64,000 bases of DNA from Anaerocolumna jejuensis DSM 15929. Its GTDB lineage: Bacteria; Bacillota; Clostridia; Lachnospirales; Lachnospiraceae. The notes beneath the pieces were generated by a model. The model did no database searches and had not been told where the DNA came from. It saw only the letters and a program-made list of their open reading frames with translations. Made by a program: the position numbers and the translations under genes. The DNA lies in NCBI RefSeq assembly GCF_900142215.1, contig NZ_FRAC01000008.1:62001-126000 (forward strand), given 5' to 3'. This document shows positions 54,515 to 62,519 of the stretch, one piece after another (position 1 is the first letter of the stretch; every line of letters begins with the position of its first letter).

Positions 54515-55300
54515 CTATATTATATATTCTAACTCCTGCCGTGCACTTGCCAGATGTAATTTTTCCAGTATATCTCCCCGTATAGAAAGAAATTCCGACC
54601 CTCCGCGGTCTCTGGGATGGGACATTTTTATCGATAAAATCTCGCTGATTTTGCCCGGCCGGGGTGTCATGATAACAATACGGTCACTAAGATATATGGC
54701 CTCATCTACATCATGGGTTACCAGTACCATTGTTGCGTCATTTTCTTTCCGAAGCTCAAGGAGCTTATCCTGGATATCCGCACGGGTGAAGGAATCAAGT
54801 GCACCCATAGGCTCATCAAGGAGCAGGGCTTTCGGTCTGTTAATCAATGCACGGGCAATTGCCACGCGCTGTGCCATACCGCCGCTTATCTGGTGGGGAT
54901 AGGCTTTCTCAAAACCATTTAACCCGATTAAATTTATATAATGTGCGACCTGTGCCTTATTCTGACGGTAGACATGCCTTGCCTTCAGTCCCGTGGCGAT
55001 ATTTTGTTCCACCGTCAGCCAGGGGAACAGTCCCCCCTGCTGTACAACATAGCCTCTTTGGGGATCCGGAGCGGTGATTTCCTGGCCGTCAAGGGTAAGT
55101 ATCCCTGTTTCCGGAACATCAAGACCTGCAATCAGGCGCAGCAGAGTCGTCTTGCCGCAGCCTGACGAGCCGATAATGGATACAAATTCCCCCCGCTTAA
55201 TCGTGAGGTTAATATCCTTAAGTGCTTCAACCGTGTTGTCTTTTTCATCAATGTAGGTACGGTTGACCTCTTTAATTTCAATAATTGTGTCACTGCTCAC
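54515..55300 (-). CDS. ABC transporter ATPase, NitT/TauT (SsuB/TauB) type
   Basis: This 261-residue ATPase has Walker A (GSSGCGKTTLLRLIAG), the signature ISGGMAQRVAIARAL and Walker B (ALLLDEPMGAL) with the H-loop LVTHDVDEA. It belongs to the sulfonate/taurine/nitrate importer class. It begins with GTG and overlaps the permease stop by 11 bp, and it is followed by the NifH-like gene after 11 bp. Substrate cannot be read from the ATPase. Confidence 0.94.
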   Translation of the reverse strand: MSSDTIIEIKEVNRTYIDEKDNTVEALKDINLTIKRGEFVSIIGSSGCGKTTLLRLIAGLDVPETGILTLDGQEITAPDPQRGYVVQQGGLFPWLTVEQNIATGLKARHVYRQNKAQVAHYINLIGLNGFEKAYPHQISGGMAQRVAIARALINRPKALLLDEPMGALDSFTRADIQDKLLELRKENDATMVLVTHDVDEAIYLSDRIVIMTPRPGKISEILSIKMSHPRDRGGSEFLSIRGDILEKLHLASARQELEYII

Positions 55301-56354
55301 TGCTTTTCACCAAGCCTTTCTGCCACCTCAGAACCCGGTTCTGAATCAGGCCAATCCCCTCCATTATTAAGCTGAACAGCACCGCCATTACAATAATTGC
55401 CGCAAAAACCTTATAATACGCGCTCCAGACCTTTGATGCATTAATATAATAGCCAAGGCCTCCCGGCTGTCCCATCATTTCTGCCATGACGAGAGTAGTA
55501 AACGCAAAGCTGTTCGCATTGGATATTCCGGTAAAAATCTGCGGTATCGCGTGAGGTATGGCTACATGAAATACCAGAAACGGTGTTTTTGCGCCAAGTG
55601 TACGCGCAACTTCAAACTGTGATTTCGGAGTACTTTTAATCCCCTGTGCCGTAAGAGAGGCAATGGAAAACCAGGCGCAGATAACTATTAGAAATGCCGC
55701 TGCCCAAAAGGGTGTGGGAAACAGCGTCAGTGCAAAGGGCATCCACGCTACTGCCGGAATAACACCTGTTATTTTCAATACCGGATACAGCCAATAATGT
55801 ACTTTTGGAAACCAACCAATCAATATACCGGTTCCCACACCAAACAACACACCCAGTAGGAAGCCTACAGCAAACAAACGAAGGGAATACAACGTGTTCT
55901 GCCATATATAATCCCCCTCCATCAGAAATGCTTCAATAATTCGGGAGGGCCCGGGAAAGAAGGGCTGGGGAAGAAGCATCAGTTTTGTACCAAGGATATC
56001 CCATAGGGCAAGGGCACTGCCGATTGCAAAGCGAAAGGGTACACGCTTTGCAAACTTTATCCGCCTGTCAGCATTAAAGAACGAGTAAGCGGAAATTCCA
56101 AGATACATAAGTATCAGTAATCCAAGTACAAGCCGGTATGCCCCGTTAATATCAATTATCAGAGAACCATAGGCATACGCCGTTATTTTTACATTGGCTA
56201 CCTGCCGAAACAATAGGTTTACAAGGATTGCAAGAGCAAATCCCGCCACCGTATATACTGTCAGCAGAATAAATTTCAGATTAGATATGTTTTTTTTACC
56301 GTTTCTCCCCTGCTTTAGCAAGGGAGGAACGGTTGATTGTTTATTATTCCCCAA
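55290..56354 (-). CDS. ABC transporter permease, NitT/TauT type, with extra N-terminal membrane segments
   Basis: This 354-residue permease has the binding-protein-dependent transport domain from about residue 150, with the EAA-type loop FEVARTLGAKTPFLVFHVAI. Typical SsuC/TauC permeases are about 260 residues. Here an extra ~95 residues include two additional membrane helices (LLTVYTVAGFALAILVNLLF and VLGLLILMYLGISAY). It lies between the binding protein (13 bp) and the ATPase (overlap). Confidence 0.92.
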   Translation of the reverse strand: MGNNKQSTVPPLLKQGRNGKKNISNLKFILLTVYTVAGFALAILVNLLFRQVANVKITAYAYGSLIIDINGAYRLVLGLLILMYLGISAYSFFNADRRIKFAKRVPFRFAIGSALALWDILGTKLMLLPQPFFPGPSRIIEAFLMEGDYIWQNTLYSLRLFAVGFLLGVLFGVGTGILIGWFPKVHYWLYPVLKITGVIPAVAWMPFALTLFPTPFWAAAFLIVICAWFSIASLTAQGIKSTPKSQFEVARTLGAKTPFLVFHVAIPHAIPQIFTGISNANSFAFTTLVMAEMMGQPGGLGYYINASKVWSAYYKVFAAIIVMAVLFSLIMEGIGLIQNRVLRWQKGLVKSSEQ

Positions 56355-56366
56355 GGCAGCTGCCTC

Positions 56367-57503
56367 CTATTGTCCAAGTGTTAAATCTACCTTTTGATAT
56401 GCTTTTTTGGCAAATTCATCGGGATTGGTATTTAAATATCCGATGTTATAAAGCTCCGTCGCAAAATAGAGAACATCTGCGCCTACATCATGCTTATTCA
56501 TCTCATGCTCCTGCATGGATGGATATTGATAGTGCTTCACCAGCTCAACGGCAAGCTCTTTGTCTTCAATTGCAGAATATTTGCCGTCAATAATGGTCTG
56601 AACCGCTTCCTCGGGATTCTCTGCAATCCAGTTCTGCGCCTTGTGGTAAGCGCGGAGCAGTGCAGCAACCTTTTCCGGATTTTCATCCAGTACTTTTTCA
56701 GAGGCATATAGGAAGCAGCAATATTTCCCTGCAAAGGTCGGATCGGTGGAAAGGTCAAAGATCACTTTATAATTGCCGGTCTTTTCCTGAACGGAACCGA
56801 AGGGATCCCATAAAGCCGCCACATCAATATCACCTTTGTTAAGAGCTTCCACTTCCAGGTTGCCGTCATCAAAGGGAAGGAACTTTACTTCCCCGTCTTC
56901 GGGCTTTGCGGAAATGCCGTTCTTCTCAAGCCATACCGAAGCCACCTGATGAGGTGTGCCGCCGATTTCATCCACGCCGATTTTAAGGCCCTTAAGGTCC
57001 TTTACCCCATTGATGGGAGAATCCTTTTTTACAAGTAATTTGATACAGCCGTTGTGAAGACCGTCTACGACCTTCACCTTAACATCATTCTCAATAGACG
57101 GGAAGAATTGAAAGTCACCGTTTACGATAGGGATGGTACCGTTGTTCAGGCCGATTTTACGTGCTTCAGCGTTGGCAGAGATAAGATTTACATCAAAGCC
57201 TTCTTCCGCAAAGAAGCCTTTTTCATATGCGATATAAATGGGTGCTCCGCAGAGTGCGCCGTCCTTGCCGGGAATATCGATTTTACCGTATTTGTAATTG
57301 ACAGGGGCAGCTGTGGGCGTTTCCGCCGGTGTATCTTTGGATGCCTCTGCCGTTGTGGCAGCGGGTGTGCTGTTGCTGCTGCCTTCCCCATTTCCGGCAG
57401 TATTTTTACTTACTTCCACCGGTTTACCAGAGCAGGCAGCAAGCAATAGGTTAACTGTTAATATAATCACTAACAGGCCTGCAGGTTTCCTTAATTTCTT
57501 CAT
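56367..57503 (-). CDS. ABC transporter substrate-binding lipoprotein, NitT/TauT type
   Basis: A lipoprotein signal peptide ends LLAACSGKP, with the cysteine as lipidation site, followed by a Ser/Thr/Ala-rich linker to about residue 65. The binding domain starts GALCGAPIYIAYEKGFFAEE, the NMT1/THI5-like fold that binds sulfonates, nitrate or thiamine precursors. Residues GVDEIGGTPHQVASVWL and ALWDPFGSVQE shape the pocket. The ligand is unknown; an organosulfur compound is suggested by the neighbouring genes. A strong AAGGAGG precedes the ATG, and a promoter candidate lies 60-90 bp upstream. Confidence 0.93.
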   Translation of the reverse strand: MKKLRKPAGLLVIILTVNLLLAACSGKPVEVSKNTAGNGEGSSNSTPAATTAEASKDTPAETPTAAPVNYKYGKIDIPGKDGALCGAPIYIAYEKGFFAEEGFDVNLISANAEARKIGLNNGTIPIVNGDFQFFPSIENDVKVKVVDGLHNGCIKLLVKKDSPINGVKDLKGLKIGVDEIGGTPHQVASVWLEKNGISAKPEDGEVKFLPFDDGNLEVEALNKGDIDVAALWDPFGSVQEKTGNYKVIFDLSTDPTFAGKYCCFLYASEKVLDENPEKVAALLRAYHKAQNWIAENPEEAVQTIIDGKYSAIEDKELAVELVKHYQYPSMQEHEMNKHDVGADVLYFATELYNIGYLNTNPDEFAKKAYQKVDLTLGQ

Positions 57504-57561
57504 ATTTTGTTCTCCTCCTTAAAAGAAATGATGCTTCGTTTCCAAAAGCTGCAATTATATG

Positions 57562-57594
57562 TATACATATATGTATAGTATGTTATACAGTCAA
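57562..57594 (-). promoter_or_regulatory. Candidate promoter with overlapping palindrome before the ABC and NifH-like genes
   Basis: On the minus strand TTGACT (57589-57594) and TATATG (57566-57571) are 17 bp apart. The perfect 16-bp palindrome TATACATATATGTATA (57562-57577) covers the -10 and could be an operator. A transcript from here would contain the binding protein, permease, ATPase and NifH-like genes. Confidence 0.5.
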
Positions 57595-57637
57595 AAAAAT
57601 ATCTCTGCTAAATAATTGACTGGATGAGACTAAAAGG

Positions 57638-58942
57638 TTAGCTGACTGCCTTTTCAAACGCCTGCTCCAGGTCAGCAATTAAATCTGCCGCATCCTCCAG
57701 TCCTGCCGATATACGGATGAGATTCTCAGGTATATCCGCAATCTTCTTTTCCTCGGCTTCCAGTTCGCCGTGGGTCGTCTGGGGCGAATTGACAATAAGA
57801 GAACGTGCATCCCCAATGTTAACATGATAGTGGAACAGTTCTATCGAATTGAGAAATGCTTCCCGCTGCTCTTTCGTTCCTTTAAAGCCAAAGGATAATA
57901 TTCCGCCTGCCCCTTTTGGAAAATCCCGTTTATACAATCCGTAATGGGGACTGTTCTTTAAGGCCGGATAGCGTACCCATTCCACCTGGGGATGCTTTAG
58001 CAGATACTCTGCCAGGGTCAGTGCATTCCGTGACTGTCTGCTCAGCCGTTCCGAAATCGTCTCAAGTCCGACCAGGGCAAGATAGGCATCAAAGGGTGAC
58101 AAAGCTGCACCAAAGTAATTTAAGTAATTGAATCTGATCCGATTTGTAAAGGGGGCATCCGGGAATACCTCCGGAAAGCTGCGAAGCTTGTTATCAATGT
58201 CACGTAAAGTGTAATATTTCTCGCTGAACTGAGGAAATTTCTCTGTCTGATAATTGAAGTTTCCGCCCTCCAGGACAAGTCCTGCTATTGCATTACCATG
58301 GCCGTTCAGTCCTTTTGTTGCCGAATAGACAACGATATCTGCACCATGAGCAAGCGGATTGTATAAATAAGGGGTAGCCACCGTATTATCAACAACTAGG
58401 GGTATTCCATGCTCATGTGCGACTTTTGCTATTGCCTCGATATCAAGCAATACCGTGTTGGGATTGGATATACTTTCTATAAAAATCGCCTTGGTATCCG
58501 GTTTAATCTCCTCCGCAAGTCTTTCTGGGTCTTCAATATTTTTTGCATAGTCAAACTTAATGCCGAATTTGGGATAGATTTTCTTAAAGCTGTCCGTACT
58601 TCCGCCATAGAGGTACGGTGATGTCAGAATGCGCCCGCCGCCCTCAGCAAGGTTTAAGAGCGTATAGCTGATTGCTGCCATACCCGAGGCAAGGGCAATT
58701 ATACCTGCCGCTTTGTCAAGGGTCCTGACCCGTTCCTCCAGGACAGCGACCGTCGGATTCCCGACCCGTGTATAGAGAAAGCCCGGTTCCCGAAGGCCGA
58801 AGAGCCCCGCTGCGTTTTCCACATCGCGGAAATCGTAAGCTGCTGTCTGATAAATAGGCGGTGATACGGCATAATTGTGTTCCTTTGGTTCATAGCCTGC
58901 CCGTAGTCTTTGCGTATCGAATTGATACCTATCTGTTGCCAT
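57638..58942 (-). CDS. O-acetylhomoserine sulfhydrylase-type PLP enzyme, copy 1
   Basis: This 434-residue protein belongs to the Cys/Met metabolism PLP family (MetY-like). It has SPPIYQTAAYDF, YTRVGNPTVAVLEERV, ALASGMAAISYTLL, VDNTVATPYLYNP and the PLP lysine in SATKGLNGHGNAIAG. The classical MetY motif has SATK followed by an aromatic residue and GGHG; here it reads SATKGLNGHG, so it is a divergent clade. Family members join sulfide or methanethiol to O-acetylhomoserine to make homocysteine or methionine. It lies 134 bp upstream of the binding-protein gene. Confidence 0.9.
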   Translation of the reverse strand: MATDRYQFDTQRLRAGYEPKEHNYAVSPPIYQTAAYDFRDVENAAGLFGLREPGFLYTRVGNPTVAVLEERVRTLDKAAGIIALASGMAAISYTLLNLAEGGGRILTSPYLYGGSTDSFKKIYPKFGIKFDYAKNIEDPERLAEEIKPDTKAIFIESISNPNTVLLDIEAIAKVAHEHGIPLVVDNTVATPYLYNPLAHGADIVVYSATKGLNGHGNAIAGLVLEGGNFNYQTEKFPQFSEKYYTLRDIDNKLRSFPEVFPDAPFTNRIRFNYLNYFGAALSPFDAYLALVGLETISERLSRQSRNALTLAEYLLKHPQVEWVRYPALKNSPHYGLYKRDFPKGAGGILSFGFKGTKEQREAFLNSIELFHYHVNIGDARSLIVNSPQTTHGELEAEEKKIADIPENLIRISAGLEDAADLIADLEQAFEKAVS

Positions 58943-58991
58943 GATGTTTTTCTCCTTTTTAATTTGTGTTTATGCTTAAGTTTATTGTTGC

Positions 58992-59348
58992 TTATTCCTT
59001 CAGCAGATTACCCTTTAAAATTTCAGTGATAATTGCAGAAACCTCTCCGGATGCTTCGAATACCCTTTTATTGTGCTGAATCATATACACAGCCGCACTT
59101 TCGCCAATCTGGCTTACGAACACCGCCTGGCAGTCGTTTAAAACAGTCAGCACCTGTTGAAATTTACCCTCATGGTGTCCCTGATACTTCACTGGTATCT
59201 TTCGGGTTTCGACAAAGGAGCTGCCGCTGCCAACATCATAAATCTGCCAATAACGCGCATTCCCAAAGTGCTGGTCCACACAGCTGTTATCCATGCTTGC
59301 AAATGCTATTCTCATATCCTCACCCATTGTATACCGCTTTTCATTCAT
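58992..59348 (-). CDS. NifX/NifB-C-terminal-like iron-molybdenum cofactor-binding protein
   Basis: This ~118-residue protein matches the dinitrogenase iron-molybdenum cofactor biosynthesis domain: MRIAFASMDNSCVDQHFGNA, then VSQIGESAAVYMIQHNKRVF. Members (NifX, NafY, the NifB tail) bind or carry metal clusters. The likely ATG is 59348 after GGGAG, and an alternative ATG at 59315 gives the bare domain. The ribosome site lies inside the first unit of a 75-bp tandem repeat that separates this gene from the NifK-like gene. Confidence 0.87.
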   Translation of the reverse strand: MNEKRYTMGEDMRIAFASMDNSCVDQHFGNARYWQIYDVGSGSSFVETRKIPVKYQGHHEGKFQQVLTVLNDCQAVFVSQIGESAAVYMIQHNKRVFEASGEVSAIITEILKGNLLKE

Positions 59349-59351
59349 ACT

Positions 59352-59578
59352 TGCTCCCATTGCATTCCGCAGACAAGTCTGCGGTACTGCCATAAATAAT
59401 GGAGTGAAAGCGCTTTTCTTTCACACTGCTCCCATTGCATACCGCAGACAAGTCTGCGATACTGCCATAAATAATGGAGTGAAAGCGCTTTTCTTTCACA
59501 CTGCTCCCATTGCATACCGCAGACAGGTCTGCGGTACTGCCTTAAATAATGGAGTGTGAAAGCGCTTTTCTTTCACAC
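59352..59578. repeat. Three 75-bp tandem repeats containing REP-like palindromes
   Basis: Units start at 59352, 59427 and 59502 with TGCTCCCATTGCAT. Each holds the inverted repeat CCGCAGAC-AA-GTCTGCGG (with small changes), TACTGCCATAAATAATGGAG, and the hairpin GTGAAAGCGCTTTTCTTTCAC. The array fills the whole gap between the NifK-like stop codon and the NifX-like start. Each unit reads CGCAGAC...GCGGTACTGCC-AATAA, the same pattern as the REP-like palindromes elsewhere in the window. Confidence 0.92.
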
Positions 59579-59580
59579 TT

Positions 59581-60918
59581 TCACCTGTAAGTTGCAAGAA
59601 CATTATGGTAAATGTCCTCAATTACTCTTAACCCGCCGGTAAAGCCAGCATAGTTCGTTGTCAGCACCAGGCGGTAGGGTGTGGGTACAGCAGCAGACAG
59701 GAAGTCATAATCCTTTTCCTTTGCCAGCTCCTTATCCCAGCCGCTGCCGATAATAATGCCCCTTCCCTTATGATGAAGCCCCCTTATGATATTCTGTGCC
59801 TTGCCTGCATCCGGCTCAAAATAAAGGGGTATCTCTCTCTTGTCGGAGGTACTGTTCAAATCCCTTCGAATCTGCTCCTGAAACTTCTCCGGTGTATTAT
59901 CTACGATAAACTGCTCCTTTGGTACAATGCCGACTTCATGGAGCAAAAATTTACTTAATGCAGTCACATACCCGGCATCGTGGAGAATATGCACATGACT
60001 TGGAAGGCCATACCGAAACTCAAGGAGAAAGGTTGCCAGATTATCTATTTCTTCGTAATAAGCATCCGACTCCTGTTTGATAAATGCCAGGGCTTTCTTT
60101 TCCTCTATTTTCGCACCCTGCTCCAGGGCAAATGCAAGCACCTGCTTTAAAAACCTTTCCGTTTCATTTGCACCTATGGGAATATGGGGAAACCAGGTAT
60201 AATCCTGCTGATATCTATTCTTTAATTTATCCACGACAGGCTTGCCGTACCATGGGCTGACTAAAATATTAAAATTAGCTCTTGGTATGGACTGCCATTC
60301 CAAAACTCCTTCTGACTGCGGCCCGAAGAGTATGTTGGCCTTGAGCCCTATGCCGGCCAGCAGACGCTTATATTCTGCAAGATTCCCTTTCCAAAAGGGG
60401 TCCTGATACGGTATTGAGGCAAACAGGTTAACGGTATTTGCTTCGCTTCTGGGCTCATTGCTATCCTCAAACAAGCTGACATACTGCTCAATAATCCCGT
60501 TCACCACAAGACTGTGGGCTTCAAAATTGCTCGCCTTAAAACCCGCTGTCTCAACTGATACAATGGGCTTGCCCGCGTCCTGAAACTCTTGTACAAGACT
60601 GTCGACATCATCCCCCACAATGCCGGCTGTGCAGCCGGTAAGGACGACCTGCAGATCCGTATCAAGCACCTTATAGGTATTCGTAATGATCTGGCGCAGC
60701 CTGTCTATACCGCCGAATACGACCTCTTTTTCGGTGAAGTTGGTACAGGGCGACGTACTGCCGCCGGCGTAACCGGTACTGCGTTCAAAGAAGCCCTGTA
60801 TCATATCGCCGCAGCCGGGACCGGAATGGAGTATGGGCACTGCTTTCGGAATGGCCACAACACTTTGCAGTGCGCCGATGGCACAGGTATAACGCTCTTG
60901 CTCTATGATTCCGCTCAT
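59581..60918 (-). CDS. NifK-like subunit of a nitrogenase-like enzyme
   Basis: This 445-residue protein belongs to the nitrogenase component 1 / oxidoreductase family. Three cysteines stand at P-cluster positions: C12 (ERYTCAIGA), C36 (GPGCGDMIQ) and C95 (LTGCTAGIVGDDVD). It lacks the long N-terminal arm of true NifK. Its ATG overlaps the stop of the NifD-like gene as ATGA, with CAGGAGG just before, so the two subunits are translationally coupled. Known homologues form D2K2 tetramers that accept electrons from a NifH-like protein. Confidence 0.92.
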   Translation of the reverse strand: MSGIIEQERYTCAIGALQSVVAIPKAVPILHSGPGCGDMIQGFFERSTGYAGGSTSPCTNFTEKEVVFGGIDRLRQIITNTYKVLDTDLQVVLTGCTAGIVGDDVDSLVQEFQDAGKPIVSVETAGFKASNFEAHSLVVNGIIEQYVSLFEDSNEPRSEANTVNLFASIPYQDPFWKGNLAEYKRLLAGIGLKANILFGPQSEGVLEWQSIPRANFNILVSPWYGKPVVDKLKNRYQQDYTWFPHIPIGANETERFLKQVLAFALEQGAKIEEKKALAFIKQESDAYYEEIDNLATFLLEFRYGLPSHVHILHDAGYVTALSKFLLHEVGIVPKEQFIVDNTPEKFQEQIRRDLNSTSDKREIPLYFEPDAGKAQNIIRGLHHKGRGIIIGSGWDKELAKEKDYDFLSAAVPTPYRLVLTTNYAGFTGGLRVIEDIYHNVLATYR

Positions 60919-62390
60919 TTGCCGGTACCTCCTGCCAGGAAATAATGCGGTTCCTGATTCAGCCACCAGTTTGTATAGGGGTTCACCGCATGCTTTTCTA
61001 AATTTTTCACAAACTCATCATTTTCCAGGGTTTCAAGAATCCGTTCACCGTAATTGACCAGCCCTTCATAGCCCATTCCGTAATGTTCATCCCCTATGAG
61101 GAGGGACGGGATGCCAAGCTTTGCTCCCCATAAGGTCATGCCTCCGTGACGGGCCATGAGAATATCGGGACGGAGTTTATTTAAACTATTCACAAGTTCA
61201 AATTCCTGCTTGTTGCATATATTAAAGTTTGGTACATTGCCATAGTCATTTACACGCTGTGCAAGCTGGTCATTCTCCTCACGGCCGCTGTCGTAAATGG
61301 GGTCGTGATGGAAAATAGCAGCGCCGGACGCCTCTATGCCAAGCTCTCCCAGGATGTCTAAAATCGCGTGTCCGTGAGCCGCTCCCGCTGTTACATAGGC
61401 TGTCTTTCCTTTCAGCTTTTCCCGTAAGGCCTCTATCTGGGGCAGATATTCCCTTTTCTTTTCCGCAATGAGCTCTTCTGCTGTTTCTTCTTTGCCAAGA
61501 GTCCTTCCTAAAGCCCTGAACCACCTGTCAGTCTGTGCTATGCCATAAGGCGGGGCCGCCGGAATTTCAGGAACTCCGAATTCCTGTTCAAGGGCTGCCC
61601 CCAGGTAGCTTCCCAGAGTGGAACATGCCTGGACCGTCGCGGCTGCTTCTGAGGAATATTTCAAGGATTCCATCGTGGAATAGGGAGTAATATAATTTGG
61701 CTTTGCTCCAAAGGGGGCGAACCATTCTTTGAATATGTCACTTCCCCAGAAATTAACGACATTTATGATATCACTGCGGTGCTCACGGGGCTTTGCAATC
61801 AATTTCCGGGCAATGCCATGATATGCCGCATCAAATCCCGTCGTCCATACACGGGAACGGAAGCCTTCGCAGAAAATAGCCACAACAGGAATACCAAGCT
61901 CCTCTTCGGCCTGTTCACATACACTCTCAACATCGTCACCGATTATCCCTGCGGCACAGGTTGTAAGTACAAAGATGACGTTGGCTTTCGTTCGCTCATA
62001 TACTTCGTTTATGGCCTTTGCAAGCTTAACATTGCCGCCGTATACGGTATCCTTTTCCTGCAGATTCGTAGAGTAAATCTTTCGCTGGGTAGGCTTATCA
62101 ACATTCCGCAGGGGTGAATTTACTCTGTAGGTAAAGGCAAATTCATGGAAGCAGGACGAACAGCCCACAGGCCCATGGCTGATAACCGCCCCGTCCTGGA
62201 CCAGTATTGTCATACATGCCGCTTTCGAGGTTGCACAGCCAAGACACTGGCTAAAGGAACGGTTTTTATCTTTTAAGCCGCATTGTGATTCATTGACCAG
62301 TCCTTCGGCGCTGCCCTGGTAACCGGTTATGGAGTTAATGCGTATTTCACGTATTTGTACAGCAGGTATTGATAAATTTACTTTTGACAT
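60915..62390 (-). CDS. NifD-like catalytic subunit of a nitrogenase-like enzyme
   Basis: This 491-residue subunit keeps three P-cluster cysteine positions (C49 or C52 in QCLGCATS, C77 in GPVGCSSC, C145 in TTCAAGIIGDDVE). C256 starts a segment aligned with the cofactor-ligand region of NifD without gaps: Cys, then 16 residues on GVP where NifD has GIP. The NifD histidine ligand position (its His442) is not a His here; a DEHYG motif (His436) lies three residues further on. This suggests a NifB-type iron-sulfur cofactor with a changed ligand. GGAGG precedes the ATG. Confidence 0.92.
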   Translation of the reverse strand: MSKVNLSIPAVQIREIRINSITGYQGSAEGLVNESQCGLKDKNRSFSQCLGCATSKAACMTILVQDGAVISHGPVGCSSCFHEFAFTYRVNSPLRNVDKPTQRKIYSTNLQEKDTVYGGNVKLAKAINEVYERTKANVIFVLTTCAAGIIGDDVESVCEQAEEELGIPVVAIFCEGFRSRVWTTGFDAAYHGIARKLIAKPREHRSDIINVVNFWGSDIFKEWFAPFGAKPNYITPYSTMESLKYSSEAAATVQACSTLGSYLGAALEQEFGVPEIPAAPPYGIAQTDRWFRALGRTLGKEETAEELIAEKKREYLPQIEALREKLKGKTAYVTAGAAHGHAILDILGELGIEASGAAIFHHDPIYDSGREENDQLAQRVNDYGNVPNFNICNKQEFELVNSLNKLRPDILMARHGGMTLWGAKLGIPSLLIGDEHYGMGYEGLVNYGERILETLENDEFVKNLEKHAVNPYTNWWLNQEPHYFLAGGTGK

Positions 62391-62519
62391 ATTGATAGGT
62401 ACCTCCTATTTTGCTAATTTTAAGTTTGTCACCGTCCAGGCGGTATGTACGCCTGTCAAGAAGTGCTCTGGCACCGAGATGCCGATAGAACGCGGCACCT
62501 GCCAGGCGCATTTGTAAGC

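Noticed and set aside
59293..59559. An 88-codon plus-strand open frame with repeated peptides.
   Set aside because: It is created by the 75-bp tandem repeat and has no ribosome site or homologue that I recognise.
59352..59578. Tandem repeats as a possible CRISPR array.
   Set aside because: Units are contiguous 75-bp copies with no variable spacers, and no cas genes are present.
62391..62519. The 129-bp GC-rich gap between the second sulfhydrylase and the NifD-like gene as a riboswitch.
   Set aside because: It has short inverted repeats (GACAGGCG and CGCCTG) but no terminator and no recognisable riboswitch core.
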